From Chitinophagaceae bacterium (GTDB lineage Bacteria; Bacteroidota; Bacteroidia; Chitinophagales; Chitinophagaceae), in NCBI GenBank assembly GCA_947489175.1, contig CANLED010000004.1, forward strand, positions 1-27,418: a stretch of 27,418 nucleotides of DNA, in the 5' to 3' direction. Both the position numbers and the translations under genes were made by a program. This document shows positions 9,128 to 17,297 of the stretch, in pieces. Below the pieces are notes generated by a model. The model saw nothing but the letters and a program-made list of their open reading frames with translations, did not search any database and was not told the origin of the DNA. Within the stretch, counting starts at the first letter, position 1, and every line of letters begins with the position of its first letter.

Positions 9128-11389
9128 TTATATTCCATAATCACACAAAAACTTAATCCGCATAATTTTTAATTGCTCCCACTCAAGGTCCAAATCTGAA
9201 AGTTCAGCCTTAGCCACATCTAAGCTACTTGTTTCACAACTTTTAAAATAATCCAAAATTTCATCCTGATCATCTTCATCCACCATTTGGTCAATAGCAT
9301 AACTTAAATTCAGTTTTGTTCCACTAGCCACAATCGTTTCCATCTCCTCTAGCAATTGTTCCATCGGGATACCCCTGCTCTTAGCAATAACATCTAGTGT
9401 TGTTTTTTTATCCACCTGTTGAATGATAAAAACCTTATTTCCACTTTTGTTCACTACACTCTTCATCACAAAATCGTCTGGCTTCACTACCTGATTTTCT
9501 TCAACATACTTTGAAATCAAAGCCACAAATTTCTCTCCATAACGAATCGCCTTCCCTTTGCTTACGCCACTAATCCTTTCCAACTCTTCTAAGGTTGTTG
9601 GGTATTGTATTGACATATCTTCCAAGGAAGTTTCCAAAAAAATCACAAAAGGTGGAAGTTTCTTTTCCTTTGCAAACTGCTTTCTTAAATCCTTCAACAA
9701 CTCAAATAATTCAGCATCAGCTGTTGCTGGTCCATTTGCCTCTGTTGCATTCTCCTCATCGTCTTCGTTAGCTTCATCATAGGTATTGCTCATCACCATT
9801 TTAAAAGAAACCGGTTTCTTTAGAAATGCTGCACCTAGTTTTGTTATTTTTAGCAAGCCATGCTCCGTAATGTCTTTCTGCAACAAACCCTCCAACAACA
9901 TTTGTCGTATTAGTGATGTCCAATAAATTTCCTCCTCCTCATTACCACAAGCAAAGACAGCAAGTTCATCATGTCGATACATTTTTATTTGCGGTATCAT
10001 CCTTCCAATCAGGATATTAATCACATAATCTGCTGCAAACCGCTCGTCTAGCGCTTTGATGACCTTAAGTAAATTGACGGCATTGGATTTAGTTTCTATG
10101 GACTCTTTTGGATGAAGGCAATTATCACAACTACCACAATTTTCAATCGTGTATTTTTCTCCAAAATAAGTCATCAATACCTTTCTCCTGCATTGCCCAC
10201 TCTCTGCAAATGCAACCATCTCATCTATTAACTGACCACCAACCTCTCTTTCACTTAACTGCTTGTCCCTTAAAAAATGTTCCAACTTTGAAACATCCTT
10301 GTGCGAATAATAGAGAATGCACTTTCCTTCCATACCATCTCTACCTGCTCTTCCGGTTTCCTGGTAATAGTTCTCTAAACTTTTAGGGATATTATAATGG
10401 ATCACAAACCGTATATCTGGCTTGTCTATTCCCATTCCAAAAGCAATAGTTGCTACAATTACCTGGGTATCCTCATTCAAAAATTGATCTTGCCTATCTG
10501 CCCTCAACTTACTATCCAATCCCGCATGATATGCACAAGCCTTAATTCCGTTTACATTCAACAACGCTGCCAACTCCTCTGTTGTTTTTCTATTCAACGT
10601 ATATATAATTCCACTCTTCCCCTTATTCTCGTGGATGAACTTAACCATGTTTCTAATGGTCTGGTCCTTTCCAACTTTTGGAATTACTTCATAATAAAGA
10701 TTGGGTCTGTTGAAAGACGATATGAATATATCCGGCTTCCTTAAACCTAGATTATACACGATGTCTTGTTGAACCTTCGGTGTTGCTGTTGCTGTCAGTG
10801 CAATTACAGGAGCCTTCTCATTAATTTGATCCATCATCTCCCTCAACCTCCTGTATTCTGGCCTAAAGTCATGACCCCACTCCGAAATACAATGTGCCTC
10901 ATCAACAGCAAAGAACGAAACGGTCAAACTACTAAAAAAATCAATATTCTCCTGTCTAGTCAACGTTTCAGGAGCAACATACAGAATCTTCGTTTTACCT
11001 GCATTCAAGTCATCACGTACTTCCTTGATCTCTTTTTTATTAAGCGTCGAATTTAGAAAGTGCGCAACATTGTCTTTGCTGCTATATCCCCTTACCAAGT
11101 CAACCTGATTTTTCATCAATGCTATCAACGGTGATACAACAATAGCACATCCCTCACTTGTTAAAGCCGGTAACTGATAACACAAACTTTTTCCACCACC
11201 GGTTGGCATTATCACAAAAGTATCATGTCCATTGAGAACATTGTTAATGATTGCTTCCTGATTACCCCTAAATGCATCAAAACCAAAATACTCTTTCAAT
11301 GGAGTTAATAAGTCCACATTTGTATTATTTGATGCAATTACTTTTTTAGATTTTGTTGATGTTTTTTCTGAAGATTTTGAAGAAGACAT
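9128..11389 (-). CDS. recQ: ATP-dependent DNA helicase RecQ
   Basis: This 753-residue RecQ helicase acts in recombinational repair. Helicase motifs: FRGNQ at 40-44, Walker A MPTGGGKS at 61-68 with Lys67, DEAH at 163-166, the aromatic-rich loop SEWGHDFRPEY at 169-179, and motif VI QETGRAGRDG at 343-352. The RecQ zinc site has Cys400, Cys418, Cys421 and Cys424, followed by a winged-helix region. An HRDC domain spans about 556-632. A further 120-residue acidic C-terminal extension includes a helix-turn-helix-like stretch (about 645-690). That makes it longer than E. coli RecQ (about 610), as is common in Bacteroidota. It is a single gene, convergent with the response regulator and divergent from kdsD. 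Confidence 0.96.
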   Translation of the reverse strand: MSSSKSSEKTSTKSKKVIASNNTNVDLLTPLKEYFGFDAFRGNQEAIINNVLNGHDTFVIMPTGGGKSLCYQLPALTSEGCAIVVSPLIALMKNQVDLVRGYSSKDNVAHFLNSTLNKKEIKEVRDDLNAGKTKILYVAPETLTRQENIDFFSSLTVSFFAVDEAHCISEWGHDFRPEYRRLREMMDQINEKAPVIALTATATPKVQQDIVYNLGLRKPDIFISSFNRPNLYYEVIPKVGKDQTIRNMVKFIHENKGKSGIIYTLNRKTTEELAALLNVNGIKACAYHAGLDSKLRADRQDQFLNEDTQVIVATIAFGMGIDKPDIRFVIHYNIPKSLENYYQETGRAGRDGMEGKCILYYSHKDVSKLEHFLRDKQLSEREVGGQLIDEMVAFAESGQCRRKVLMTYFGEKYTIENCGSCDNCLHPKESIETKSNAVNLLKVIKALDERFAADYVINILIGRMIPQIKMYRHDELAVFACGNEEEEIYWTSLIRQMLLEGLLQKDITEHGLLKITKLGAAFLKKPVSFKMVMSNTYDEANEDDEENATEANGPATADAELFELLKDLRKQFAKEKKLPPFVIFLETSLEDMSIQYPTTLEELERISGVSKGKAIRYGEKFVALISKYVEENQVVKPDDFVMKSVVNKSGNKVFIIQQVDKKTTLDVIAKSRGIPMEQLLEEMETIVASGTKLNLSYAIDQMVDEDDQDEILDYFKSCETSSLDVAKAELSDLDLEWEQLKIMRIKFLCDYGI

Positions 11390-11602
11390 GAAGTATTTAG
11401 CTGAGCCTATTTGATAAATGATAAAAAAATGAACAATAATTAATCAAAACATTTCCACAAGGGTCACTTTTCCCATTGTTCTAAACAAATTTACCGAATT
11501 TGAGCCAATATTCCTTGTGGTTTTTTCCCTCTACAAGTTTTTTAATAAAAAATTGATATTCCAATTTGAATGATTTTGAAGCATAAACATATATAATTAT
11601 GG

Positions 11603-11610
11603 TACTTTTG
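11603..11610 (+). promoter_or_regulatory. Likely promoter -7 element of the kdsD operon
   Basis: TACTTTTG matches TAnnTTTG exactly and lies 36 nt before the kdsD ATG, giving a leader of about 30 nt. The nearest upstream TTG (11576-11578) is 24 nt away, slightly longer than the usual spacing. The rest of the 257-nt recQ/kdsD divergent spacer shows no other clear feature. Confidence 0.45.
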
Positions 11611-11646
11611 CTGTGCTAAATAAATCCTGATTTTTAAAACAAATGC

Positions 11647-12612
11647 ATGCAAAAAACTTCCATTCAGGATATTGCAAAAAACACACTTTTACTCGAAGCA
11701 AATTCCATTTTAGCATTACAAAATTATATCAACGATCAATTTGAAGAAGTTGTAAACCTTATCCATAACATCCAAGGCCGCCTTGTAATCAGCGGAATCG
11801 GCAAAAGTGCCATCATAGCCCAAAAAATTGTTGCTACTCTTAACAGCACCGGTACTGCTTCCATTTTTATGCATGCCGCAGATGCCATCCATGGCGACCT
11901 TGGCATGATTCAAAAAAATGATATCATCCTCATAATTTCAAAAAGTGGAGAAAGTCCAGAAATTAAAGTGTTAGTAACCCTCATCAAAAACTTGGGTAAT
12001 ATACTTATTGCCATGGCTGGAAATAGTGCTTCCGTTCTTGCGCTTGAATCTGATTTTCTCCTCAACACAACTGTCTCACAAGAAGCTTGCCCAAATAACC
12101 TAGCACCTACCGCTAGCACCACTGCTCAATTGGCCATGGGCGATGCAATTGCGATTTGCTTGATGGAACTTAAAGGCTTCAGTTCCAACGACTTTGCTAA
12201 ATTTCACCCAGGAGGAGCCCTTGGCAAAAAACTCTATTTAAGGGTATCAGACCTAAGCAAACTAAATGAACGCCCCATCGTCTTAACATCAAGCTCATTA
12301 AAAGATGTAATCCTAGAAATCACAAAAAAAAGATTGGGATTGACTGCCGTTGTTGATGAGCATGAAAACCTTTGTGGCGTTATTACTGACGGTGACTTAA
12401 GAAGAATGCTTGAAAAAGGAGGTGACTTTGAGAAAACAATCGCCAAAGAAATCATGAGCAAATCACCTAAAACAATAGAAGCTGATGCGCTTGCCGTTGA
12501 TGCCCTTGATAAAATGCGAAAAAACAATATTACCCAGCTAATAGTCGTTAATGACGAAACTTACACTGGAGTGATTCATTTACACGACCTTATTCGTGAA
12601 GGACTAATTTAA
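11647..12612 (+). CDS. kdsD: D-arabinose-5-phosphate isomerase (KpsF/GutQ family)
   Basis: The enzyme converts ribulose-5-phosphate to arabinose-5-phosphate, the first step to the Kdo of lipopolysaccharide. The 321 residues comprise an N-terminal SIS domain (about 30-175) and two CBS domains (about 205-260 and 270-321). Residues aligned with the E. coli KdsD catalytic set are all present: Lys53 in GIGKSA, His82 in IHGDLG, Glu105 in SGESPE, Glu146 in SQEACP and His187 in FHPGGALG. It is the first gene of a four-gene plus-strand operon. The next gene starts 10 nt later and makes GDP-mannose, consistent with envelope polysaccharide synthesis. Confidence 0.95.
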   Translation: MQKTSIQDIAKNTLLLEANSILALQNYINDQFEEVVNLIHNIQGRLVISGIGKSAIIAQKIVATLNSTGTASIFMHAADAIHGDLGMIQKNDIILIISKSGESPEIKVLVTLIKNLGNILIAMAGNSASVLALESDFLLNTTVSQEACPNNLAPTASTTAQLAMGDAIAICLMELKGFSSNDFAKFHPGGALGKKLYLRVSDLSKLNERPIVLTSSSLKDVILEITKKRLGLTAVVDEHENLCGVITDGDLRRMLEKGGDFEKTIAKEIMSKSPKTIEADALAVDALDKMRKNNITQLIVVNDETYTGVIHLHDLIREGLI

Positions 12613-12622
12613 TTTTTAACTT

Positions 12623-13708
12623 ATGATGAACAACAATCATTACGTAGCAATAATGGCCGGGGGTATTGGAAGCAGATTTTGGCCTATGAGCCGAACCGCT
12701 TTCCCTAAACAATTCCTAGATATCCTCAATACTGGAAGAACACTAATCCAAGAAACTTACGACCGCTTTAAAAAATTCATCCCTGAAGAGAATATCTATA
12801 TTGTTACTTCTCAAGAATACATTTCTCTTGTTAAAGAACAACTGCCAGAAATTGCCTTAAAAAATATCGTCGCCGAACCCTCAAGAAAAAACACCGCTCC
12901 TTGCATCGCTTACATTTCTTATAAATTAAATGAAATTAACAACAAAGGAGCATTAATTTGTGCACCTGCCGACCATATCATTCTAGATACTACCGCATTT
13001 ACCAAAGTTTGCCTCGAAGCACTCAGCTTTGTCTTACACCACAAAGCCCTTATTACACTGGGTATCAAACCAACTCATCCAAATACTGGGTATGGTTACA
13101 TTCAATTTGATCAACACCCTGCAAGCGACAATGTTTATAAAGTAAAAACGTTTACAGAAAAACCCGACAGGGATTTAGCAAAAACCTTCGTATCTAGCGG
13201 AGAATTCTTGTGGAATGCTGGCATCTTCGTTTGGCAAATCAAAAACATTGTTCATGCATTTGAACAACACCTTCCTGAAATTGCAGAGATTTTTGAAGCA
13301 GAGAAATCTTTTTTCAATACAGCAAAAGAAAAAGAAGCAATCGACAGGATATATCCTCAATGCACCAATATTTCCATCGATTATGGCATCATGGAAAAAG
13401 CCGATAACGTTTATATAATTCCTTCTTCTTTTGGATGGAGCGATCTTGGCACGTGGAACTCAGCCCATGAAAACATGGAAAAAGACTACCTCGGGAACGC
13501 TGTTGCTGGAAATGAAGTAATTGTAATTGATGCAACTCAAAACATGGTTCACGTTCCAAATGATAAACTGGTGCTTCTTCAAGGGTTAAATGATTATATC
13601 ATTGTTGACACCAAAGATGTTTTGATGATTTGCAAAAAAGACAAAGAACAAGAAATCAAACAATACGTAGCAGAAATTAAAAGAAATAAAGGCGACAAGT
13701 ATTTATAA
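12623..13708 (+). CDS. manC: Mannose-1-phosphate guanylyltransferase
   Basis: This should form GDP-mannose from mannose-1-phosphate and GTP. The N-terminal nucleotidyltransferase signature is complete: AGGIGSRFWPMSR at 12-24 followed by PKQFL at 28-32. NTAPCI, the CAPADH motif, FTEKPD and NAGIFVW follow in the expected order. At 361 residues it has only the transferase domain plus a short beta-helix-like tail, and lacks the phosphomannose isomerase domain of bifunctional ManC enzymes. It is 10 nt downstream of kdsD, and its stop codon directly abuts the start of the RidA-like gene. Two consecutive ATGs make 12626 an alternative start. Confidence 0.93.
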   Translation: MMNNNHYVAIMAGGIGSRFWPMSRTAFPKQFLDILNTGRTLIQETYDRFKKFIPEENIYIVTSQEYISLVKEQLPEIALKNIVAEPSRKNTAPCIAYISYKLNEINNKGALICAPADHIILDTTAFTKVCLEALSFVLHHKALITLGIKPTHPNTGYGYIQFDQHPASDNVYKVKTFTEKPDRDLAKTFVSSGEFLWNAGIFVWQIKNIVHAFEQHLPEIAEIFEAEKSFFNTAKEKEAIDRIYPQCTNISIDYGIMEKADNVYIIPSSFGWSDLGTWNSAHENMEKDYLGNAVAGNEVIVIDATQNMVHVPNDKLVLLQGLNDYIIVDTKDVLMICKKDKEQEIKQYVAEIKRNKGDKYL

Positions 13709-14098
13709 ATGAATAGACAAAATATTTCTTCTGGGTCTCCTTGGGAAAACATTGTTGGTTACAGCCGCGCTGTTCGTATCGGAAACATAATCGAAGTAAG
13801 CGGTACCGTTTCTTCTAATGAACTGGGAGAAACAATTGGCATCGGATCTGTTTATATCCAAACAAAATACATCCTCCAAAAAATTGAAAAGTCGATTTTA
13901 GATGGTGGCGGTTGCCCTAATGATATTTACAAAATCCGTGCTTTTATCACAGACATTTCTCGTTGGGAAGAATTCGGCAATGCCCACGCTGAATTTTTTA
14001 ACACCATAAAACCCTGTTGCACCCTAGTTGAAGTAAAAGGACTAATCCATAAGGATTTTCTCATCGAAATTGAAGCTTCCGCAATGATTAACACCTAA
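13709..14098 (+). CDS. RidA/YjgF family protein lacking the catalytic arginine
   Basis: The 129 residues cover the whole RidA fold: SRAVRIGNIIEVSGTVSS at 19-36, a central ICPNDIY-like segment (GCPNDIYKIRAFITD, 68-82) and the terminal pattern VEVKGLIHKDFLIEIEASA. Classical RidA hydrolyses reactive 2-aminoacrylate imines using an Arg that stands in P-A-R-S-C-V-E-V. Here the same segment reads P-C-C-T-L-V-E-V, so the Arg is Cys104. That places it among the Rid subfamilies without imine deaminase activity in the classical sense. It follows manC with no gap and precedes an aminotransferase by 17 nt, so a role linked to PLP-enzyme intermediates is plausible but unproven. Confidence 0.88.
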   Translation: MNRQNISSGSPWENIVGYSRAVRIGNIIEVSGTVSSNELGETIGIGSVYIQTKYILQKIEKSILDGGGCPNDIYKIRAFITDISRWEEFGNAHAEFFNTIKPCCTLVEVKGLIHKDFLIEIEASAMINT

Positions 14099-14115
14099 AA
14101 TTGAACATATTTTAC

Positions 14116-15258
14116 ATGGAATCATTCGAATCAAAACTGCCCAATATTGGTACCAGCATTTTTACCACCATGAGCGCCTTGGCATCTGAACACAAAGCAA
14201 TCAACCTTGGCCAGGGTTTTCCAGATTTTCAAATGGATGAAACCCTTATCTCACTTACCCATCAAGCAATGAAGGATGGCCATAATCAATATGCCCCCAT
14301 GGCTGGCAACATGGCACTTCGTGAATCACTTTCAGAAAAGTTTTACAGCTTATATAATACCTCAATTTCACCAGATTGCATCACCATCACACCCGGTGGT
14401 ACCTATGCAATCTACAACGCACTTACAACCATCCTAAGTCCAGGCGACGAAATAATTGTTTTTGAACCTGCTTACGATAGCTACATCCCAAATATCCTTG
14501 TTAACGGAGCCATTCCAGTTTGCATCCCATTGGATTTCCCAAATTATTCTATCAACTGGAATAAAGTAAGATCCGCTATCAACAAAAAAACCAAAGCGAT
14601 CATCCTCAACAGTCCGCATAACCCCACAGGCAGCGTCCTTTCTTCGTCTGACATGGAAATCCTTTCTAAAATCATCATCGAAAACAACCTATTTCTCATC
14701 AGTGATGAAGTTTATGAACACCTTATCTTTGACAATAAACCCCACCACAGTGTTTTAAAATATCCAGACCTCTTCAACAGAAGTTTCGTCTGCTTTTCTT
14801 TTGGAAAAGTTTATAACTGCACCGGATGGAAAATGGGTTATTGTGTTGCACCTAAATTCTTAACCAATGAGTTTAGAAAACTTCATCAGTACAACGCCTT
14901 CAGCTGCCATACCCCCACCCAAGTAGCACTCGCCTCTCATATCAAAAACAAAGAGTCATATTTGTCACTTTCTTCAAACATGCAGCAAAAAAGAGATTTC
15001 TTCCTTTCCTGCATGAAAAATACCTCATTTAGCATGATGCCGTCCTCCGGAAGCTATTTTGTATGCGCCAGTTATGAAAAAATTTCGCAGATGCCTGCGC
15101 TGGATTTTGCCATTCAACTAATCAAAGAATATGGTGTTGCCACAATTCCCGTTTCTGCTTTCTATGCTGATGGAAGGGATGATAAAGTGCTTCGTTTCTG
15201 CTTTGCAAAAAAAGAAGAGACATTACTACTTGCCGCTGAAAGACTGAAAAACTTGTAA
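14116..15258 (+). CDS. Class I/II PLP aminotransferase, methionine (YbdL-like) type
   Basis: The 380-residue fold-type I aminotransferase has INLGQGFPDF at 29-38, NQYAPMAGN near 57-65, HNPTG with Asn169, and SDEVYEH with Asp197. The PLP lysine is Lys231 in SFGKVYNCTGWKMGY, and a C-terminal LRFCFAK contains the substrate carboxylate Arg. The LGQGFPDF and SFGK-x-Y-x2-TGWK-x-GY patterns match YbdL-type methionine/kynurenine aminotransferases, which use 2-oxo acids as acceptor. A TTG at 14101 could add five residues, but ATG 14116 matches the family start. It is the last gene of the kdsD operon and is paired with the RidA-like gene. Substrate preference is inferred from family resemblance only. 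Confidence 0.9.
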   Translation: MESFESKLPNIGTSIFTTMSALASEHKAINLGQGFPDFQMDETLISLTHQAMKDGHNQYAPMAGNMALRESLSEKFYSLYNTSISPDCITITPGGTYAIYNALTTILSPGDEIIVFEPAYDSYIPNILVNGAIPVCIPLDFPNYSINWNKVRSAINKKTKAIILNSPHNPTGSVLSSSDMEILSKIIIENNLFLISDEVYEHLIFDNKPHHSVLKYPDLFNRSFVCFSFGKVYNCTGWKMGYCVAPKFLTNEFRKLHQYNAFSCHTPTQVALASHIKNKESYLSLSSNMQQKRDFFLSCMKNTSFSMMPSSGSYFVCASYEKISQMPALDFAIQLIKEYGVATIPVSAFYADGRDDKVLRFCFAKKEETLLLAAERLKNL

Positions 15259-15297
15259 CAAATTTTTTGTACTTTCAGTAGGCCATAAACAAATAAA

Positions 15298-16794
15298 ATG
15301 AAAAATCACAGTGCATTCATTGCAATAGCTATTTCTATTTTTTCCTCTTTCTGCCTTGATTCCTTTGCCCAAAAATCTCAAGCCAAACCCAACATAATTT
15401 ATATTTATGCTGATGATTTGGGATATGGTGAATTGGGTAGTTATGGACAAACAAAAATCAAAACGCCCCACCTCGATCAAATGGCCAAGGAAGGGATGCG
15501 TTTCACACAACATTATAGCAGCGCACCTGTATGTGCTCCTTCAAGGTGTATGTTGATGACTGGAAAACATGGCGGAAAATCATATATCCGGGGGAATTAC
15601 GAAATGGGCGGATTTGAAGACAGCTCAGAAGGTGGACAAATGCCCTTGCATGAAGGTGCATATACATTACCCAAAATGCTAAAAACGGTGGGATATTCAA
15701 CAGCACTCATCGGAAAATGGGGTATGGGCGTAGTTGGAACGACTGGAAGTCCACTGAACCACGGGTTTGATTATTACTACGGCTACCTTGACCAAAAACA
15801 AGCACATAATCACTACCCAACCCATCTTTGGGAAAACGACCGTTGGGACTCACTAAACAATTCATTCATCTACGTTCACAAACCTATTGATTCAACAAAA
15901 GCAACCGATGCCGATTTTGACTACTACAGAGGAAAGGATTTTGCAGCAGATAAAATGACAGAAAAAGCCATTCAATTCATCAACAAAAACAGCAAAGAGC
16001 CATTTTTTCTATACCTCCCATACACAATTCCTCACCTTTCTCTGCAGGCACCAGAAGCATACGTAAAAAAATACATTGGTCAGTTTGATGAAAAACCATA
16101 TTACGGACAAAAAGGATACGCCGCAACAAAATATCCTTTGTCAACCTATGCCGCAATGATCACCTATTTGGATGATCAAGTTGGAATTATCATGGAAGAA
16201 ATAAAGAAGTTGGGACTTGACAACAACACCATCATCATGTTTTCAAGTGATAATGGCGCTACTTTTTCTGCAGGGGTAGATACAAAGTTCTTTAACAGTG
16301 TGAGTGGATTGCGTGGTTTAAAAATGGATGTGTATGAAGGAGGAATCAGTGTTCCCTTCATTGCAAGATGGCCTGGTAAAATACAAGCCAATTCCACAAG
16401 CAACCATAGCTCTGTTCAATATGACCTTATGGCCACTATAGCAGAAATAACAGGAACCAATCCTGGCAAAACAGATGGAATTTCATTTTTACCGACTCTC
16501 ATAGGCAAAAAGAACAATCAAAAAATACACGATTTTCTTTATTTTGAATACCCGGAAAATGGCGGCCAACTGGCTGTTAGGCTAGGAGAGTGGAAAGGGG
16601 TCAAAAGAAACGTTAGAAAGGAACCAAATGGAGCTTGGGAATTGTATAATATCGCCACAGATAGAAAAGAAACGAACAATGTTGCATCCCTTCACCCAGA
16701 CATCATACAGAAAATCAAAGAAACAGCTAAAAGAGAACATACCCATCCTGTTGTGATGGATTGGGAGTTTGTAGATCCGAAAATAAAGAAATAG
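15298..16794 (+). CDS. Secreted arylsulfatase (formylglycine type)
   Basis: A sulfate ester hydrolase of 498 residues with a Sec signal peptide ending near SFA-Q25. Metal ligands Asp39-Asp40 lie in YADDLGYGE. The maturation motif CAPSRCMLMTG places Cys79 as the residue converted to formylglycine. Lys140 (GKWGMG), His246 (PHLSL) and Asp318-Asn319 (SSDNGA) complete the S1-family active site. It acts in the periplasm or outside the cell on sulfated glycans or aryl sulfates; the natural substrate cannot be read from the sequence. No formylglycine-generating enzyme or SusCD pair is nearby. It begins 39 nt after the aminotransferase stop and may or may not share its transcript. It converges with the sulfur operon, separated by a strong hairpin. 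Confidence 0.94.
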   Translation: MKNHSAFIAIAISIFSSFCLDSFAQKSQAKPNIIYIYADDLGYGELGSYGQTKIKTPHLDQMAKEGMRFTQHYSSAPVCAPSRCMLMTGKHGGKSYIRGNYEMGGFEDSSEGGQMPLHEGAYTLPKMLKTVGYSTALIGKWGMGVVGTTGSPLNHGFDYYYGYLDQKQAHNHYPTHLWENDRWDSLNNSFIYVHKPIDSTKATDADFDYYRGKDFAADKMTEKAIQFINKNSKEPFFLYLPYTIPHLSLQAPEAYVKKYIGQFDEKPYYGQKGYAATKYPLSTYAAMITYLDDQVGIIMEEIKKLGLDNNTIIMFSSDNGATFSAGVDTKFFNSVSGLRGLKMDVYEGGISVPFIARWPGKIQANSTSNHSSVQYDLMATIAEITGTNPGKTDGISFLPTLIGKKNNQKIHDFLYFEYPENGGQLAVRLGEWKGVKRNVRKEPNGAWELYNIATDRKETNNVASLHPDIIQKIKETAKREHTHPVVMDWEFVDPKIKK

Positions 16795-16861
16795 TTTAGA
16801 GTTTAAGGTTTAAAGTTTACGGTTGAACACGGCGTTCATTAAACTTTAAACCTTAAACTTT
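16795..16861. terminator. Long hairpin between convergent genes, built from 7-nt repeats; likely bidirectional terminator
   Basis: Two perfectly complementary 20-nt arms (16800-16819 and 16840-16859) enclose a 20-nt centre. The centre itself folds as TGAAC/GTTCA (16824-16828 with 16834-16838). The left arm belongs to four consecutive heptads TTTAGAG, TTTAAGG, TTTAAAG, TTTACGG starting right after the sulfatase stop codon. The element fills the 74-nt gap between convergent stops, so termination of both transcripts is the simplest role. The heptad make-up suggests a dispersed repeat rather than a typical GC-rich terminator. Confidence 0.7.
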
Positions 16862-16868
16862 TAAACCA

Positions 16869-17276
16869 TCAATGTCCTGATTTCAAATAGCTCCAACCTT
16901 CCGATTGTTTTCTGATCATCTCTACTACCGCACTCGGCACAATGATTGCCTCTCCCACCAATTTTGAAGCATCAATTTTATAGCGCTTCATGGTATTGTT
17001 GCATGCTGCCATCACCACACCCTTTTCTTTTGCAGATTTTATTCTTGAAGTAAAAATCGTACTGTCTTTCATCAAACCATAAATCGCTGGTCCGTGAAAC
17101 ACAACTTCGATTTCCATATCCGGAACCAATGCCAAAGCATTGTTAATCTGGCGAAAAACACCCGCAGTGGTTGCTGTATCACTATCTACAACATCCCAAA
17201 TAACTTTTAATTTTTTTTCCTGAGCCGACAAGGAAGCAAAAATAAACAAGGCTACCACAAAAAATATTCTTTTCAT
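16869..17276 (-). CDS. Secreted DsrE-family protein
   Basis: The 135 residues start with a Sec signal peptide (cleavage near SLSA-Q19) followed by a single DsrE/DsrF-like domain. The conserved cysteine of the family is present as Cys92 in VVMAACNNTMKRYKID. DsrE-type proteins bind or transfer sulfane sulfur, or have no known activity. A periplasmic version is compatible with persulfide handling on the outside of the membrane. It is the last gene of the minus-strand sulfur operon, 21 nt downstream of soxB. Its role next to SoxB is inferred from context: possibly a sulfur-carrying partner in place of SoxYZ. No second cysteine is available within the mature protein. Confidence 0.87.
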   Translation of the reverse strand: MKRIFFVVALFIFASLSAQEKKLKVIWDVVDSDTATTAGVFRQINNALALVPDMEIEVVFHGPAIYGLMKDSTIFTSRIKSAKEKGVVMAACNNTMKRYKIDASKLVGEAIIVPSAVVEMIRKQSEGWSYLKSGH

Positions 17277-17297
17277 ACTATGTTTTATAAATCAAAT

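Noticed and set aside
16795..16822. Telomere-like TTTAGGG repeats
   Set aside because: The heptads are degenerate, only four copies long, internal to a bacterial chromosome, and part of an inverted repeat between convergent genes.
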